A stretch of DNA of 64,000 nucleotides from Pseudomonas wuhanensis (lineage in GTDB: Bacteria; Pseudomonadota; Gammaproteobacteria; Pseudomonadales; Pseudomonadaceae). The DNA lies in NCBI RefSeq assembly GCF_030687395.1, contig NZ_CP117430.1, positions 3,720,001-3,784,000 on the forward strand, written 5' to 3'. The position numbers were made by a program, and so were the translations under genes. Position 1 is the first letter of the stretch; each line of letters opens with the position of its first letter. A model generated the notes under the pieces. It was given only the letters and a program-made list of their open reading frames with translations. It was not told the origin of the DNA and did not search any database. Shown here one piece after another: positions 9,742-17,818 of the stretch.

Positions 9742-10680
9742 TCACTTGCCCGCGGTGGAATCCACCCGCCTCATCTGCCCCCGCTCGTAACGCGGGTACA
9801 AATGGCTGACACTGCGAATCAGCTCATAGCGGCTCAGGCTGATCCCCACGAAACGCTCGGGGATGGGGCTGCGGATCATCTCGGCCATGTCGCTGCCGTT
9901 GGCGGCGCCGTCGCGCATGAGTTGATCGAGCCAGGAGAGGTAATCGCGCATTTGCTCGAATGGTTTGGTGTCCGTCGCCACGGGGCCATGACCGGGAACG
10001 ATCAGCGTCCACGGCAACCCCTCAAGCGTGGCGATGTCCGCCAGCCACACCGACAGTCCCGGACTGTTGGGCGTGGTCAGGGCCCGTTGATAAAACACCA
10101 GATCCCCGGCAAACAGCACGCCGGTTTTCTGGTCGAGAATAGCCAGATCCGCACCGGTGTGCCCACCCAGACTCAGCAGCCGCAGATCGTGGTTCCCAAA
10201 ACTTTGCACGCCAGGCGTCAGCGCCTGCGTGGGCAACACCACTTCGGTGCCGCGCATCCAGTCACCCACCAGTCGATACATGTTTTCAGCCATGACATCG
10301 CCCTGTTGCCGCAACAGTTCAGTGGTACCGGCCAAGGCTCCGATCGGCACGTCGGTGAAAGCCTGATTGCCCAGCACATGGTCAGGATGGTGGTGGGTCA
10401 GCAGCACCTGGATCACCGGTTTATCGGTGGTCGCCGCAATCGCTTTGCGCAGGGCTTCGCCATAGCGTTTCGACGGCCCGGTGTCGATGACCACCACGCC
10501 CTGCTCGGTGACGATGAACGCGGTGTTGACGATGTTGCCGCCGTTGCTCTTGGCGAAATTATCGGTGCTGCCTTCCAGCAACCAGGTGTCTTCGGCGATC
10601 TGCCGGGGCTTGAGTGCGTAATCGGGATCGGCCAAGACCGGCAGGCTCAGACTGATGAACAACAGCAGTATCCAGCGCAT
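9742..10680 (-). CDS. Quinoprotein relay-system zinc metallohydrolase (MBL fold)
   Basis: 312-residue exported metallo-beta-lactamase-fold protein with an N-terminal signal peptide (RWILLLFISLSLPVLA). The zinc motif HHHPDH (within LLTHHHPDHVLGN), the later His in SLGGHTGAD, the Asp in FAGDLVF and the His in VPGHGP make a complete binuclear site. It resembles SoxH-related hydrolases found with quinoprotein dehydrogenases. The ATG at 10680 (AAGGAG site six bases upstream) is preferred to the adjacent GTG at 10683. It follows the SoxYZ-like carrier by 15 bp. The substrate is unknown; a role in processing something bound to the carrier is an inference from the pairing. Confidence 0.85.
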   Translation of the reverse strand: MRWILLLFISLSLPVLADPDYALKPRQIAEDTWLLEGSTDNFAKSNGGNIVNTAFIVTEQGVVVIDTGPSKRYGEALRKAIAATTDKPVIQVLLTHHHPDHVLGNQAFTDVPIGALAGTTELLRQQGDVMAENMYRLVGDWMRGTEVVLPTQALTPGVQSFGNHDLRLLSLGGHTGADLAILDQKTGVLFAGDLVFYQRALTTPNSPGLSVWLADIATLEGLPWTLIVPGHGPVATDTKPFEQMRDYLSWLDQLMRDGAANGSDMAEMIRSPIPERFVGISLSRYELIRSVSHLYPRYERGQMRRVDSTAGK

Positions 10681-10695
10681 CACTCGCTCCTTGAG

Positions 10696-11445
10696 TCAGG
10701 GAATGGCCGCATCGAATTGATTGCCGCTGTTGTCGCGCAACACCAGGCGCGTCTGCCCTGCGCCTTCGATATCGAAGGCCAAATTGGGGTTTTCGCTGAC
10801 CGCCGGGAACAACTCCAGACGCGCCAGCAATTGATCGTTTTGATCGCGCAGCTCGGCCTGGTTGATGAAAAATTCCGGGATGCCACTGACCATGCCGTTG
10901 TCCATCGGATGCGCCACCTGCACACGCACGCGACTGAATTCGCCACGGGGATAACGACCGCCGAGCACTTCGCCGATGCGTTCTTCCCAACCCGGCTGGG
11001 TGCGCACCACGCTCGGCGCCGTACAACCGCCGCCCGCCGCATCGATCAGGGTCGAGCCGACATGCCACAGCCCGTCGCGGGTCAGTACCGCCGCACGCAA
11101 CGGCGTGGCCTGTTCCACGCGGATGCGGATCGACAGCCATGGCAGCACATCGGTCAAGGGTTCGAAGTCGACGATTTTTGGCAGCGGATTGAGTTCGGCC
11201 CAGGCGAGGATTCGCACCACTTCGCCCTTGAACGCCCGGGCGTCGATTTCCAGCGGTACTTGTCGAGCGTCTTCGGCAAACGGCGGCGCGAGCAACTTGA
11301 CCCGCTCGTCGAACACGAACGGTGCGTCGCCGAGCATCTGCTTGTGATAGAACGTCCACATCACCGACGGCACCGGATCGACATCCACCGCGTGCGCGGC
11401 CAAGGGCAACCAGCAGGCCAACAGACAACTCGCTCGCCAGTTCAC
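10696..11445 (-). CDS. Quinoprotein-associated SoxYZ-like carrier protein
   Basis: 249-residue exported protein (signal peptide to about residue 19, ...PLAAHA) that fuses a SoxY-like half and a SoxZ-like half. The single cysteine in DAAGGGCTAPS, near residue 141, corresponds to the carrier cysteine of SoxY. The SoxZ-like C-terminal half includes VAHPMDNG and PEFFINQAEL. Its stop overlaps the start of the upstream solute-binding protein by one base. Such fused carriers occur only near quinoprotein dehydrogenases, with the zinc hydrolase next door; their exact job is not established. Confidence 0.82.
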   Translation of the reverse strand: MNWRASCLLACWLPLAAHAVDVDPVPSVMWTFYHKQMLGDAPFVFDERVKLLAPPFAEDARQVPLEIDARAFKGEVVRILAWAELNPLPKIVDFEPLTDVLPWLSIRIRVEQATPLRAAVLTRDGLWHVGSTLIDAAGGGCTAPSVVRTQPGWEERIGEVLGGRYPRGEFSRVRVQVAHPMDNGMVSGIPEFFINQAELRDQNDQLLARLELFPAVSENPNLAFDIEGAGQTRLVLRDNSGNQFDAAIP

Positions 11446-12320
11446 TATTGATACATCTCGGGCACGTCATACCGCAGGCCATAACGGGCATAAATGGCGT
11501 TCACCGAGCCCTCGCGAATCAACGTTTCCAGCGCCTCTTCCACTGCATAGGCCAGTTGCCGGTTGCTTTCATGCACCGCCATGCCGATCTCCCAGAGCTG
11601 TTTACCCATATTCGGGTAAGCGTTTTCCGCCAACGCCACTTGCGGGTCGGCGGCCTGATGGACTTGCCAATCGATCTCGCCGCGCATGGCCATTACCGCG
11701 TCAACTTCACCGGCCTTCATGGCGGCAAAGGCCTGGGGCACGCCTGGGTAATGGTGGGTCTTGGCGGCGAGCATGCCGTTGAACACCGAGGTCAGGTAAA
11801 ACGAGGGCACGCTGTCGACTTCGACGCCGATCGGGTGTTGCTGGAACACCGCGACGCTGGCCACTGAATTCAGTCGACGACGGTCATAGGCCACTTGCCA
11901 TTGTTCGGTCTGGTACGGCCCGAACATCACCACATGGCCGTTTTCCAGCTCGCCCAGTTCGTTGCGTTTCTGTGAGTAATCGCGATCGTAGGGCACGCGC
12001 ATCATCAGGTCGGCCAGTTGCTGATTGTGCAACTGACTGGCCCGCCAGATGTAATCGCGCAGGTCGTCGTCAAGCTTTTCCCCGGCGGGTGCCCAGATCA
12101 GTTTCAGGCGTACCCCCATGGCCTTGGCCAGGGCCTGGGCGAGCTCGACATCGACCCCGCGAGCCTCGCCAGCGTCTTCAAAACTGTAGGGCGCGAAGTC
12201 CTTGTACACCGCGACTTTCAGCTCGGCGGCGGCGATCATTTCGTCATAGGTACGGACCTGCGCCTGCGCTGCCTGGCAACACAGCCACACAGCGCTGATC
12301 AACACCGCGAGCAAACGCAT
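11445..12320 (-). CDS. pedG: Quinoprotein-associated periplasmic solute-binding protein (PedG-like)
   Basis: 291-residue periplasmic binding protein of the family-3 type with a signal peptide (VLISAVWLCCQAAQA). Substrate-binding-fold features include YKDFAPYSFED near residue 38, GVDVELAQALAKAMG and a C-terminal lobe with AVEEALETLIREGSVNAIYARYG. It lies four bases from the cytochrome c550 gene and overlaps the SoxYZ-like gene by one base, so the four genes 12785-9742 form one operon. Homologues sit beside quinoprotein dehydrogenases and MxaJ-like proteins; a role in dehydrogenase or cytochrome maturation is suspected rather than transport. Confidence 0.84.
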   Translation of the reverse strand: MRLLAVLISAVWLCCQAAQAQVRTYDEMIAAAELKVAVYKDFAPYSFEDAGEARGVDVELAQALAKAMGVRLKLIWAPAGEKLDDDLRDYIWRASQLHNQQLADLMMRVPYDRDYSQKRNELGELENGHVVMFGPYQTEQWQVAYDRRRLNSVASVAVFQQHPIGVEVDSVPSFYLTSVFNGMLAAKTHHYPGVPQAFAAMKAGEVDAVMAMRGEIDWQVHQAADPQVALAENAYPNMGKQLWEIGMAVHESNRQLAYAVEEALETLIREGSVNAIYARYGLRYDVPEMYQ

Positions 12321-12323
12321 GGG

Positions 12324-12785
12324 TCACTCCTCGACGTGCACGCTGTCCAGGTAGCTGCGCACCGCCCACAAGGCTTCCTGACTCAGGTAGTCGGCCATCT
12401 TCGGCATGTAGACCCGGCCATCACGTACGGCGCCATTGCGTACCCGCTCGACGAACCACTCATCACCGGCCTCGCCGCCATCGAGCATGCGCAAGTCAGG
12501 GGCGATGCCGCCGGACTTGGCTTCCAGGCCATGGCAGGCCGCGCAGTTCTGGTTGTAGGCCGAAGAGCCGATTTGCACGGCTTTGTCGCGTTCCGGGGTG
12601 GAACGGTAAGGGTTCACCGCCGCCCAACCGTCGGCATCGACCTGCACACCGGCGTCCTTGATCGGGGTCAGTCCCTGGGTTTCGATGGCCTGGGGTACCA
12701 CGTTGCCGTGAGCCCAGACGGAACCTGCGCTGATGAAACCGGCCAGCAGTCCGGCAACGAGCAAGGCGTTGCGTTTTGTTGTCAT
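12324..12785 (-). CDS. pedF: Cytochrome c550, electron acceptor of the alcohol dehydrogenase (ExaB/PedF-like)
   Basis: 153-residue exported class I cytochrome c. A signal peptide (LLVAGLLAGFISAGSVWA) is followed by one heme site, CAACH (within QNCAACHGLEAK, about residue 81), and a likely axial Met in RVYMPKM. It would take electrons from the PQQ alcohol dehydrogenase and hand them to the terminal oxidase. It is first in the 12785-9742 operon; an operator-like palindrome lies about 105 bp upstream. In P. putida a calcium-type dehydrogenase gene lies next to this cytochrome, but there is none here. Confidence 0.92.
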   Translation of the reverse strand: MTTKRNALLVAGLLAGFISAGSVWAHGNVVPQAIETQGLTPIKDAGVQVDADGWAAVNPYRSTPERDKAVQIGSSAYNQNCAACHGLEAKSGGIAPDLRMLDGGEAGDEWFVERVRNGAVRDGRVYMPKMADYLSQEALWAVRSYLDSVHVEE

Positions 12786-12887
12786 TGTTCTGCCCTCAAG
12801 ATTGCACGCAAAACCTCTTTGAAGAGGCTATGGCAGCCATCTTAGGAACGGCTTTGCGCCAACCCCATGCTGCTTTGGTGGCCGCGG

Positions 12888-12905
12888 CCTACTCCCTTGG
12901 TAGTA
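12888..12905. promoter_or_regulatory. Operator-like palindrome upstream of cytochrome c550
   Basis: CCTACTCCCTTGGTAGTA. It contains an outer inverted pair (CCTACT...AGTAGG) around CCCTTGG and the CTTG-GTA core at 12896-12902. It overlaps the stop codon of the 42-residue ORF at 12889-13017. Confidence 0.5.
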
Positions 12906-13017
12906 GGGCTTGTGGCGCAGGCCCAACCAATACGGGTCGGGCGCCGTGAAGCTTGTCGACGCCGATCAGGGTCAGGATCAGCAACAACGGCAGGAGCAGT
13001 GCTTTGAGAATTCGCAT
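12889..13017 (-). CDS. Small membrane or exported peptide, 42 residues, unrecognised
   Basis: An ATG at 13017 follows a strong ribosome site (GGGGGGAGA, seven bases away) and opens a 42-residue frame beginning MRILKALLLPLLLILTLIGV. A single hydrophobic segment at residues 4-20 is followed by a short polar, Pro-rich tail. It lies upstream of the cytochrome gene on the same strand and ends about 100 bp before it. I do not recognise it. It could be a small membrane protein, a leader peptide, or the signal-peptide remnant of a deleted gene, since a dehydrogenase gene occupies this region in P. putida. Confidence 0.45.
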   Translation of the reverse strand: MRILKALLLPLLLILTLIGVDKLHGARPVLVGPAPQALLPRE

Positions 13018-13084
13018 GGTCAATCTCCCCCCTTGAGTGATGGCCGTTGTAGCCCATGCTAAAACCGCGCCGCCCGGGGTGAGT

Positions 13085-13098
13085 TACTACCTTGGTAC
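13085..13098. promoter_or_regulatory. Operator-like palindrome upstream of the ABC/propeller operon
   Basis: TACTACCTTGGTAC; the core TACCTTGGTA (13088-13097) is a TAC-N4-GTA inverted repeat 80 bp upstream of the ATG at 13178. The surrounding TTACTACCTTGGTACTGG is nearly identical to the site at 17109-17125. Confidence 0.55.
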
Positions 13099-13177
13099 TG
13101 GCCCATCGGTACTTTCTGCATATTTCCCCGCCCGTCCAGGGTTCCTATGCTGACGCTACCTGTGATGGAGTGCCTTT

Positions 13178-14362
13178 ATGCGCCAGCTCGCCCCTTATGC
13201 CTTGATCTACCTGTTGGCGATTGCCTGCGCCGCCGGGGTGGCGACCCAGGCTCAGGCGGCGGACGCACCCTTGCAGGTGCAAATCGGCTACCTCGGTTAT
13301 CGCCCCGATCCTGGGCCATTGCTGTCGAATGTTATTCCCGAACCGGCCGATGCCGGCCTGCGTGGCGCCGAACTGGCAATCACCGATAGCAACAGTACCG
13401 GGCGCTTTCTCAATCACAGCTACAGCCTGGTCAGTGCGAGCGCCGACAATCCGGAGGCGCTGATCGAAGCGGCCAAGGCCCAACACGAGCAAGGCCTGCG
13501 CCTGTTTGTGGTGAATGCACCGGCGCAGACCCTGCGCCGACTCAGCGCCGTGCTCCCCGACAGCCTGCTGTTCAACGCCGGCAGCCCGGATGACAGCCTG
13601 CGCAGCACCGACTGCTTGCCGAACGTGCTGCACAGCCTGCCGAGCCGGGCGATGCTGGCCGATGCACTCGCGCAATTTCTGGTACTGCGCAAATGGCAAC
13701 GGGCGCTGCTGATCGTCGGCCCGACCGCCGACGATCAAGCCTACGCCACCGCCCTGCGCCGGGCGGCGAAACGCTTCGGCCTGCAACTGGTCGCGGAAAA
13801 AGCCTGGAGTTTCGATAACGACCAGCGCCGCAGCGCCCAGGCCGACATGCCGCTGTTCACCCAGACCGCCGAGTACGACGTGGTGCTGGTGGCCGATGAA
13901 CGGGGCGACTTCGGCGAATACGTGCCCTATCAGACCTGGTATCCACGGCCGGTGGCCGGCACTCAGGGCCTGACGCCGGTGGGCTGGCACAAGACCGTGG
14001 AAACCTTCGGTGCCGCGCAGTTGCAGAAACGCTTCGAAGCCCTGGCCGGGCGCTGGATGAACGACCGGGATTTCGCTGCGTGGATGGCCGTACGCAGCAT
14101 CGCCAGCGCGGTGGGCAAACTGCGCCAGGCCGATGCCATGGCGATCCGTACGCTTGAAATCAGCGATCAATTGCCGCTGGACGGTTTCAAGGGCCGCAAG
14201 CTCAGTTATCGGTCGTGGAACGGTCAGTTGCGCCAGCCGATCCCCATCGTGCAACCCCGGGCGCTGGTCAGCACGTCGCCGCAAGACGGTTTCCTGCACC
14301 CCTTCAACGAAATGGACAGCCTGGGTTACGACAAAGCCGAGGTCAGCTGCCGCTTTCTCTGA
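13178..14362 (+). CDS. Periplasmic ABC substrate-binding protein of the PQQ alcohol-oxidation system
   Basis: 394-residue exported protein of the branched-chain amino acid receptor type, with a signal peptide cut near residue 28 (...ATQAQAA). It contains the periplasmic binding fold with QIGYLGYRPDPGPL near the N-terminus and an LFVVNAPAQTLRRLS domain. It is first of four tightly linked genes (binding protein, beta-propeller, ABC ATPase, ABC permease), all families that co-occur with quinoprotein dehydrogenases. The true ligand is unknown. Because the linked transporter is of the exporter class, this protein may not be a conventional importer receptor. Confidence 0.82.
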   Translation: MRQLAPYALIYLLAIACAAGVATQAQAADAPLQVQIGYLGYRPDPGPLLSNVIPEPADAGLRGAELAITDSNSTGRFLNHSYSLVSASADNPEALIEAAKAQHEQGLRLFVVNAPAQTLRRLSAVLPDSLLFNAGSPDDSLRSTDCLPNVLHSLPSRAMLADALAQFLVLRKWQRALLIVGPTADDQAYATALRRAAKRFGLQLVAEKAWSFDNDQRRSAQADMPLFTQTAEYDVVLVADERGDFGEYVPYQTWYPRPVAGTQGLTPVGWHKTVETFGAAQLQKRFEALAGRWMNDRDFAAWMAVRSIASAVGKLRQADAMAIRTLEISDQLPLDGFKGRKLSYRSWNGQLRQPIPIVQPRALVSTSPQDGFLHPFNEMDSLGYDKAEVSCRFL

Positions 14363-14395
14363 CAGCCCTACCACCACAATAAGAAGGAATCTGCC

Positions 14396-15355
14396 ATGCG
14401 CCGCACCCTGCTTTCCTGCGCCCTGCTGCTCGCCGCCGGGCACGCCGCTGCCAGCACCGCCTGGGTCTCCAACGAAAAGGACAACAGCCTGAGCCTGATC
14501 GATATGCAGACCCTGCAAGTCACCGACACCCTGCCCGTCGGCCAGCGCCCGCGCGGCCTGTTGCTATCCCACGACAATAAGCTGCTGTACATCTGCGCCA
14601 GCGATTCGGATCGGGTCCAGGTGATGGACGTCGCCACGCGCAAGATCATCAAGGAACTGCCCTCGGGCAAAGACCCCGAGCAATTCGCCCTGCACCCCAA
14701 CAATCGCTGGTTGTACGTCTCCAACGAGGACGATGCGCTGGTGACGGTGATCGACACCGAAACCTCCAAAGTGCTTGGGCAGATCAGCGTCGGCGTCGAA
14801 CCTGAAGGCATGGCCGTCAGCCCCGACGGCAAGTGGGCGGTGAACACCAGTGAAACCACCAACATGCTGCACTGGATCGACACCAGCACCCAGACCTTGG
14901 CCGACAACACCCTGGTCGATCAGCGGCCGCGTTTCGTCGAATTCAATCCCGATGGCTCGCAGCTCTGGGCCTCGGCGGAAATCGGCGGCACGGTGACGAT
15001 TCTTGACGTCGCCAGCCGCAAGATTCTCAAAACCCTGACCTTCCAGATCAAAGGCGTGCACCCGGACAAAGTCCAGCCGGTGGGGATCAAACTCAGCGCC
15101 GACGGCAAGTACGGTTTCGTCGCCCTCGGCCCGGCCAACCATGTGGCGGTGATCGACGCCAAGACCTTCGAGATTGTTGATTACCTGCTGGTGGGCCGAC
15201 GGGTCTGGCAGATGTCGTTCACCCCGGATCAACGCCAATTGCTGGCCACCAATGGCGTCAGCGGCGATGTGTCGGTGATCGATGTCGACAGCCTCAAGGT
15301 GACCAAATCGGTGAAGGTCGGGCGCTATCCCTGGGGCGTGGTGGTCACGCCATGA
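14396..15355 (+). CDS. PQQ-dependent catabolism-associated YVTN beta-propeller protein
   Basis: 319-residue exported beta-propeller made of repeated YVTN-like blades, seen as SLIDMQTLQVTDTLPVGQRPRGL, VMDVATRKIIKELPSGKDPEQF, VIDTETSKVLGQISVGVEPEG and so on. The signal peptide is at residues 1-20 (...AGHAAAS). It lies 33 bp after the binding-protein gene behind an AAGAAGGAA-type ribosome site, and its stop overlaps the ABC ATPase start (ATGA). It is a family marker of PQQ-linked alcohol catabolism. A scaffold or sensing role in the periplasm is plausible but not shown. Confidence 0.85.
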   Translation: MRRTLLSCALLLAAGHAAASTAWVSNEKDNSLSLIDMQTLQVTDTLPVGQRPRGLLLSHDNKLLYICASDSDRVQVMDVATRKIIKELPSGKDPEQFALHPNNRWLYVSNEDDALVTVIDTETSKVLGQISVGVEPEGMAVSPDGKWAVNTSETTNMLHWIDTSTQTLADNTLVDQRPRFVEFNPDGSQLWASAEIGGTVTILDVASRKILKTLTFQIKGVHPDKVQPVGIKLSADGKYGFVALGPANHVAVIDAKTFEIVDYLLVGRRVWQMSFTPDQRQLLATNGVSGDVSVIDVDSLKVTKSVKVGRYPWGVVVTP

Positions 15356-16095
15356 ACGCCCTCGACGTCAGCGACCTGAGTTTCGCTTACGGCGCGCGCG
15401 AGGCGTTGCGTCAGGTGAGTTTCAACCTGGCACCGGGGCGTTTTGCGGCGTTGCTGGGACCGAACGGCGCGGGCAAGTCGACGCTGATCGCCCTGCTCAC
15501 CCGCCTTTATGATGTGCAGCGCGGTGATATCCGGGTCGGCGGCTGTTCGTTGCGCAACGCGGCACGTCCGGCGTTAAAGCAGTTGGGTGTGGTGTTTCAG
15601 CAAAGCACCTTGGATCTGGACCTCAGCGTCGAGCAAAACCTGCGTTACCACGCCGCGCTGCATGGCTTGTCCCGGCGCCAGACCAGCCTTCGTGTTGACG
15701 CCGAACTGGCGCGCCAGGCGCTGACCGAACGTCGTCGCGAACGGGTGCGCGAACTCAATGGCGGCCATCGTCGGCGGGTGGAAATCGCCCGCGCGTTGCT
15801 GCATGAGCCAAGCCTGTTGCTGCTCGACGAGGCGAGCGTCGGCCTCGATCCGGCCAGTCGCCTGGCGCTCAACCAACACATCCGCAGCCTCTGCCGCGAG
15901 CAACACATCAGCGTGCTCTGGACCACTCATTTGCTGGATGAAGTGCAGCCCAGCGACGACTTGCTGATCCTGCATCAAGGCCGCTTGGTGGCCAGCGGAC
16001 AGGCAGACGCCCTGAGCCTGGAACATGGCGGCGACCTCGGTTCGGCCTTCGCTCGCCTGACCACCTCGCCCTCTTCAGGAGCAGTCGCGAGATGA
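15352..16095 (+). CDS. ABC transporter ATP-binding protein, PQQ-associated
   Basis: 247-residue ABC ATPase. The Walker A motif GPNGAGKST lies at about residues 37-45, the Q-loop in VFQQSTLDL, Walker B in LLLLDEASVGLD, and the switch His in WTTHLLDE. The signature loop reads LNGGHRRRVEIA in place of the usual LSGGQ, with His at the Gln position. It overlaps both neighbours by four bases. Together with the permease at 16092 it would form an ABC-2 type exporter linked to the alcohol oxidation system; the cargo is unknown. Confidence 0.87.
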   Translation: MNALDVSDLSFAYGAREALRQVSFNLAPGRFAALLGPNGAGKSTLIALLTRLYDVQRGDIRVGGCSLRNAARPALKQLGVVFQQSTLDLDLSVEQNLRYHAALHGLSRRQTSLRVDAELARQALTERRRERVRELNGGHRRRVEIARALLHEPSLLLLDEASVGLDPASRLALNQHIRSLCREQHISVLWTTHLLDEVQPSDDLLILHQGRLVASGQADALSLEHGGDLGSAFARLTTSPSSGAVAR

Positions 16096-16883
16096 ACGCT
16101 TACTGGCAATGTTTCAGCGGTATCGTGCTGCGCGAATGGCTGCGCTTTGTGTTGCAGCGCACGCGGTTTCTCAGCGCGCTGGTGCGGCCTTTGTTGTGGC
16201 TGCTGGTGTTCGCCGCCGGGTTCCGCGCGGCACTCGGCATCGCCATCATCGAGCCCTACGACACCTACATTCCCTATGAGGTTTACATCATCCCGGGGCT
16301 GGCCTGCATGATCCTGTTGTTCAACGGCATGCAAGGTTCGCTGTCGATGGTCTATGACCGGGAGATGGGCAGCATGCGCGTGCTGCTGACCAGCCCCCTG
16401 CCCCGGACCTTCCTGCTGTGCAGCAAATTGCTGGCGACGTCGCTGATTTCGCTGTTGCAGGTGTATGCCTTTCTGGCGATTGCCTGGCTGTACGGCGTGC
16501 AACCACCGGCCATGGGTTTATTGCTGGCCTTGCCGGCATTGCTGCTGGTGGCGTTGATGCTCAGTGCGCTGGGCCTGTTGCTGTCCAACGCCATCCGCCA
16601 GCTGGAGAATTTTGCCGGGGTGATGAACTTCGTGATCTTCCCGCTGTTTTTCCTGTCGTCGGCGCTGTATCCGTTGTGGAAAATGCGCGAGTCCAGCGAA
16701 TGGTTGTATTGGTTGTGCGCCTTGAACCCGTTCACTCATGCAGTGGAGCTGGTGCGGTTTGCGCTGTACGAACGCTTCAGCCCGTTGGCGCTGGCGGTGT
16801 GCGTAGGGCTGACGCTGGTGTTCGCCCTGCTCGCCGTGCTCACCTTCAATCCACAGCATGCGGCCTTGCGAAAATCCGGCTAA
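16092..16883 (+). CDS. ABC-2 type permease, PQQ-associated
   Basis: 263-residue membrane protein with about six hydrophobic segments, matching ABC-2 (NodJ/DrrB-like) exporters. EYYIIPGLACMILLFNGMQG-like and YDREMGSMRVLLTSPLPR motifs occur before the second transmembrane pair. It overlaps the ATPase gene by four bases and is the last gene before a 320-bp intergenic stretch with a REP pair. The last 20 or so bases of the gene are repeated imperfectly 180 bp downstream. Confidence 0.86.
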   Translation: MNAYWQCFSGIVLREWLRFVLQRTRFLSALVRPLLWLLVFAAGFRAALGIAIIEPYDTYIPYEVYIIPGLACMILLFNGMQGSLSMVYDREMGSMRVLLTSPLPRTFLLCSKLLATSLISLLQVYAFLAIAWLYGVQPPAMGLLLALPALLLVALMLSALGLLLSNAIRQLENFAGVMNFVIFPLFFLSSALYPLWKMRESSEWLYWLCALNPFTHAVELVRFALYERFSPLALAVCVGLTLVFALLAVLTFNPQHAALRKSG

Positions 16884-17085
16884 CAACACTAGTCCCTGTG
16901 GGAGCGGGCTTGCCCGCGATGGCGGTGTGTCAGCCAACATCAGTGCTGGATGTGAGGGCCTCATCGCAGGCAAGCCAGCTCCCACAGGTCTGAGGTGTTC
17001 ACATATTTTGTTTTCACATGCTATTCAATGTGGGAGCAAGCGGCCTTGCGCAAAACCAACTGACAACACTAATCCCCTATGGGAG
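16861..17085. repeat. Imperfect direct repeat of about 45 bp flanking a REP pair
   Basis: 16861-16904 (CGGCCTTGCG..., containing the permease stop) and 17041-17085 align at roughly 80 percent identity with a single-base gap: CGGCCTTGCG is identical, TAACAACACT matches TGACAACACT, AGTCCC matches AATCCC. The copies are exactly 180 bp apart and bracket the REP pair. Confidence 0.7.
16894..16988. repeat. REP pair, copy 4
   Basis: Inverted REP cores after the permease gene; the second core carries substitutions (GCAGGCAAGCCAGCTCCCACAG). Confidence 0.88.
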
Positions 17086-17109
17086 TTTTGTGTTGAACAG
17101 GTCAAAATT

Positions 17110-17122
17110 ACTACTTTAGTAC
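17110..17122. promoter_or_regulatory. Operator-like palindrome upstream of the rhodanese-like gene
   Basis: ACTACTTTAGTAC; the core TACTTTAGTA (17112-17121) is a perfect 10-bp palindrome 82 bp upstream of the ATG at 17204. Context TTACTACTTTAGTACTGG matches 13085-13101. Confidence 0.55.
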
Positions 17123-17203
17123 TGGTTTACCTGTCTATCGTCGCATTCACAACGCACCGCTACTGGCATGTAATGGGTTCATAACTATAAGGACTGAACC
17201 CCC

Positions 17204-17761
17204 ATGCCGCGTGCACGACGTGTTCTGCTGTGCCCTTCTCTCGCCGCGCTGTCGCTGAGCCTGTTGCTGGGCGCCGCACAGGCCGAAACAGCGCTGTTCT
17301 CAGCCGACGGTTATCGCGTCGGCCTGTACCGCAGCCCGACCCCGACTCAGCTCCAGGGCGCGAGTATCATCGACACCCCCGCCCTGCAAAACCTGCTCAA
17401 GCAGACACCCCGGCCGGTGCTGATCGACGTCTACCGCCGGCAATGGCTGCAAGGCCGTTTCATCGAAGATCAGCCCCACGAGAACCTGCCCGGCAGCCAT
17501 TGGCTGGCCAATACCGGTGATGGCGACCTGACGCCCCCATGGCAGGAATATTTCGCGCGCCACCTGCAGCAATTGACGGCGGGCGACCTGACTCGACCGT
17601 TGGTCTTCTACTGCCGCTCCGATTGCTGGTTGAGCTGGAACGCGGTAAAACGCGCCGCTTCCATAGGCTATAAAACACTGTATTGGTACCGCGACGGGCT
17701 GGATGCGTGGCAAGCGGCGAACCTGCCCGTGACGCCGGCCCGGCCTGAGCCCTTTCCCTGA
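17204..17761 (+). CDS. PQQ-dependent catabolism-associated CxxxCW protein (rhodanese-like)
   Basis: 185-residue exported protein with a signal peptide to about residue 27 (...LGAAQA) and a single rhodanese-like domain. The hallmark is YCRSDCWLSWNAVKRA near residue 140: two cysteines and a Trp where rhodaneses have one catalytic Cys. This signature is used to define the family beside PQQ alcohol dehydrogenases. An AAGGAC ribosome site precedes the ATG. Its function is not established; a redox or sulfur-relay role with the SoxYZ-like carrier is possible. Confidence 0.85.
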   Translation: MPRARRVLLCPSLAALSLSLLLGAAQAETALFSADGYRVGLYRSPTPTQLQGASIIDTPALQNLLKQTPRPVLIDVYRRQWLQGRFIEDQPHENLPGSHWLANTGDGDLTPPWQEYFARHLQQLTAGDLTRPLVFYCRSDCWLSWNAVKRAASIGYKTLYWYRDGLDAWQAANLPVTPARPEPFP

Positions 17762-17818
17762 CTTGAGCGCTTGCGTGTTGTTGCCACACCCGAATCAAAA
17801 ATAATGAGGTGAAAGGCC

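Noticed and set aside
12842..13057. A 71-residue minus-strand frame beginning MGYNGHHSRGE
   Set aside because: Its frame differs from the 42-residue peptide at 12889-13017, which has the strong ribosome site and sensible hydrophobic sequence.
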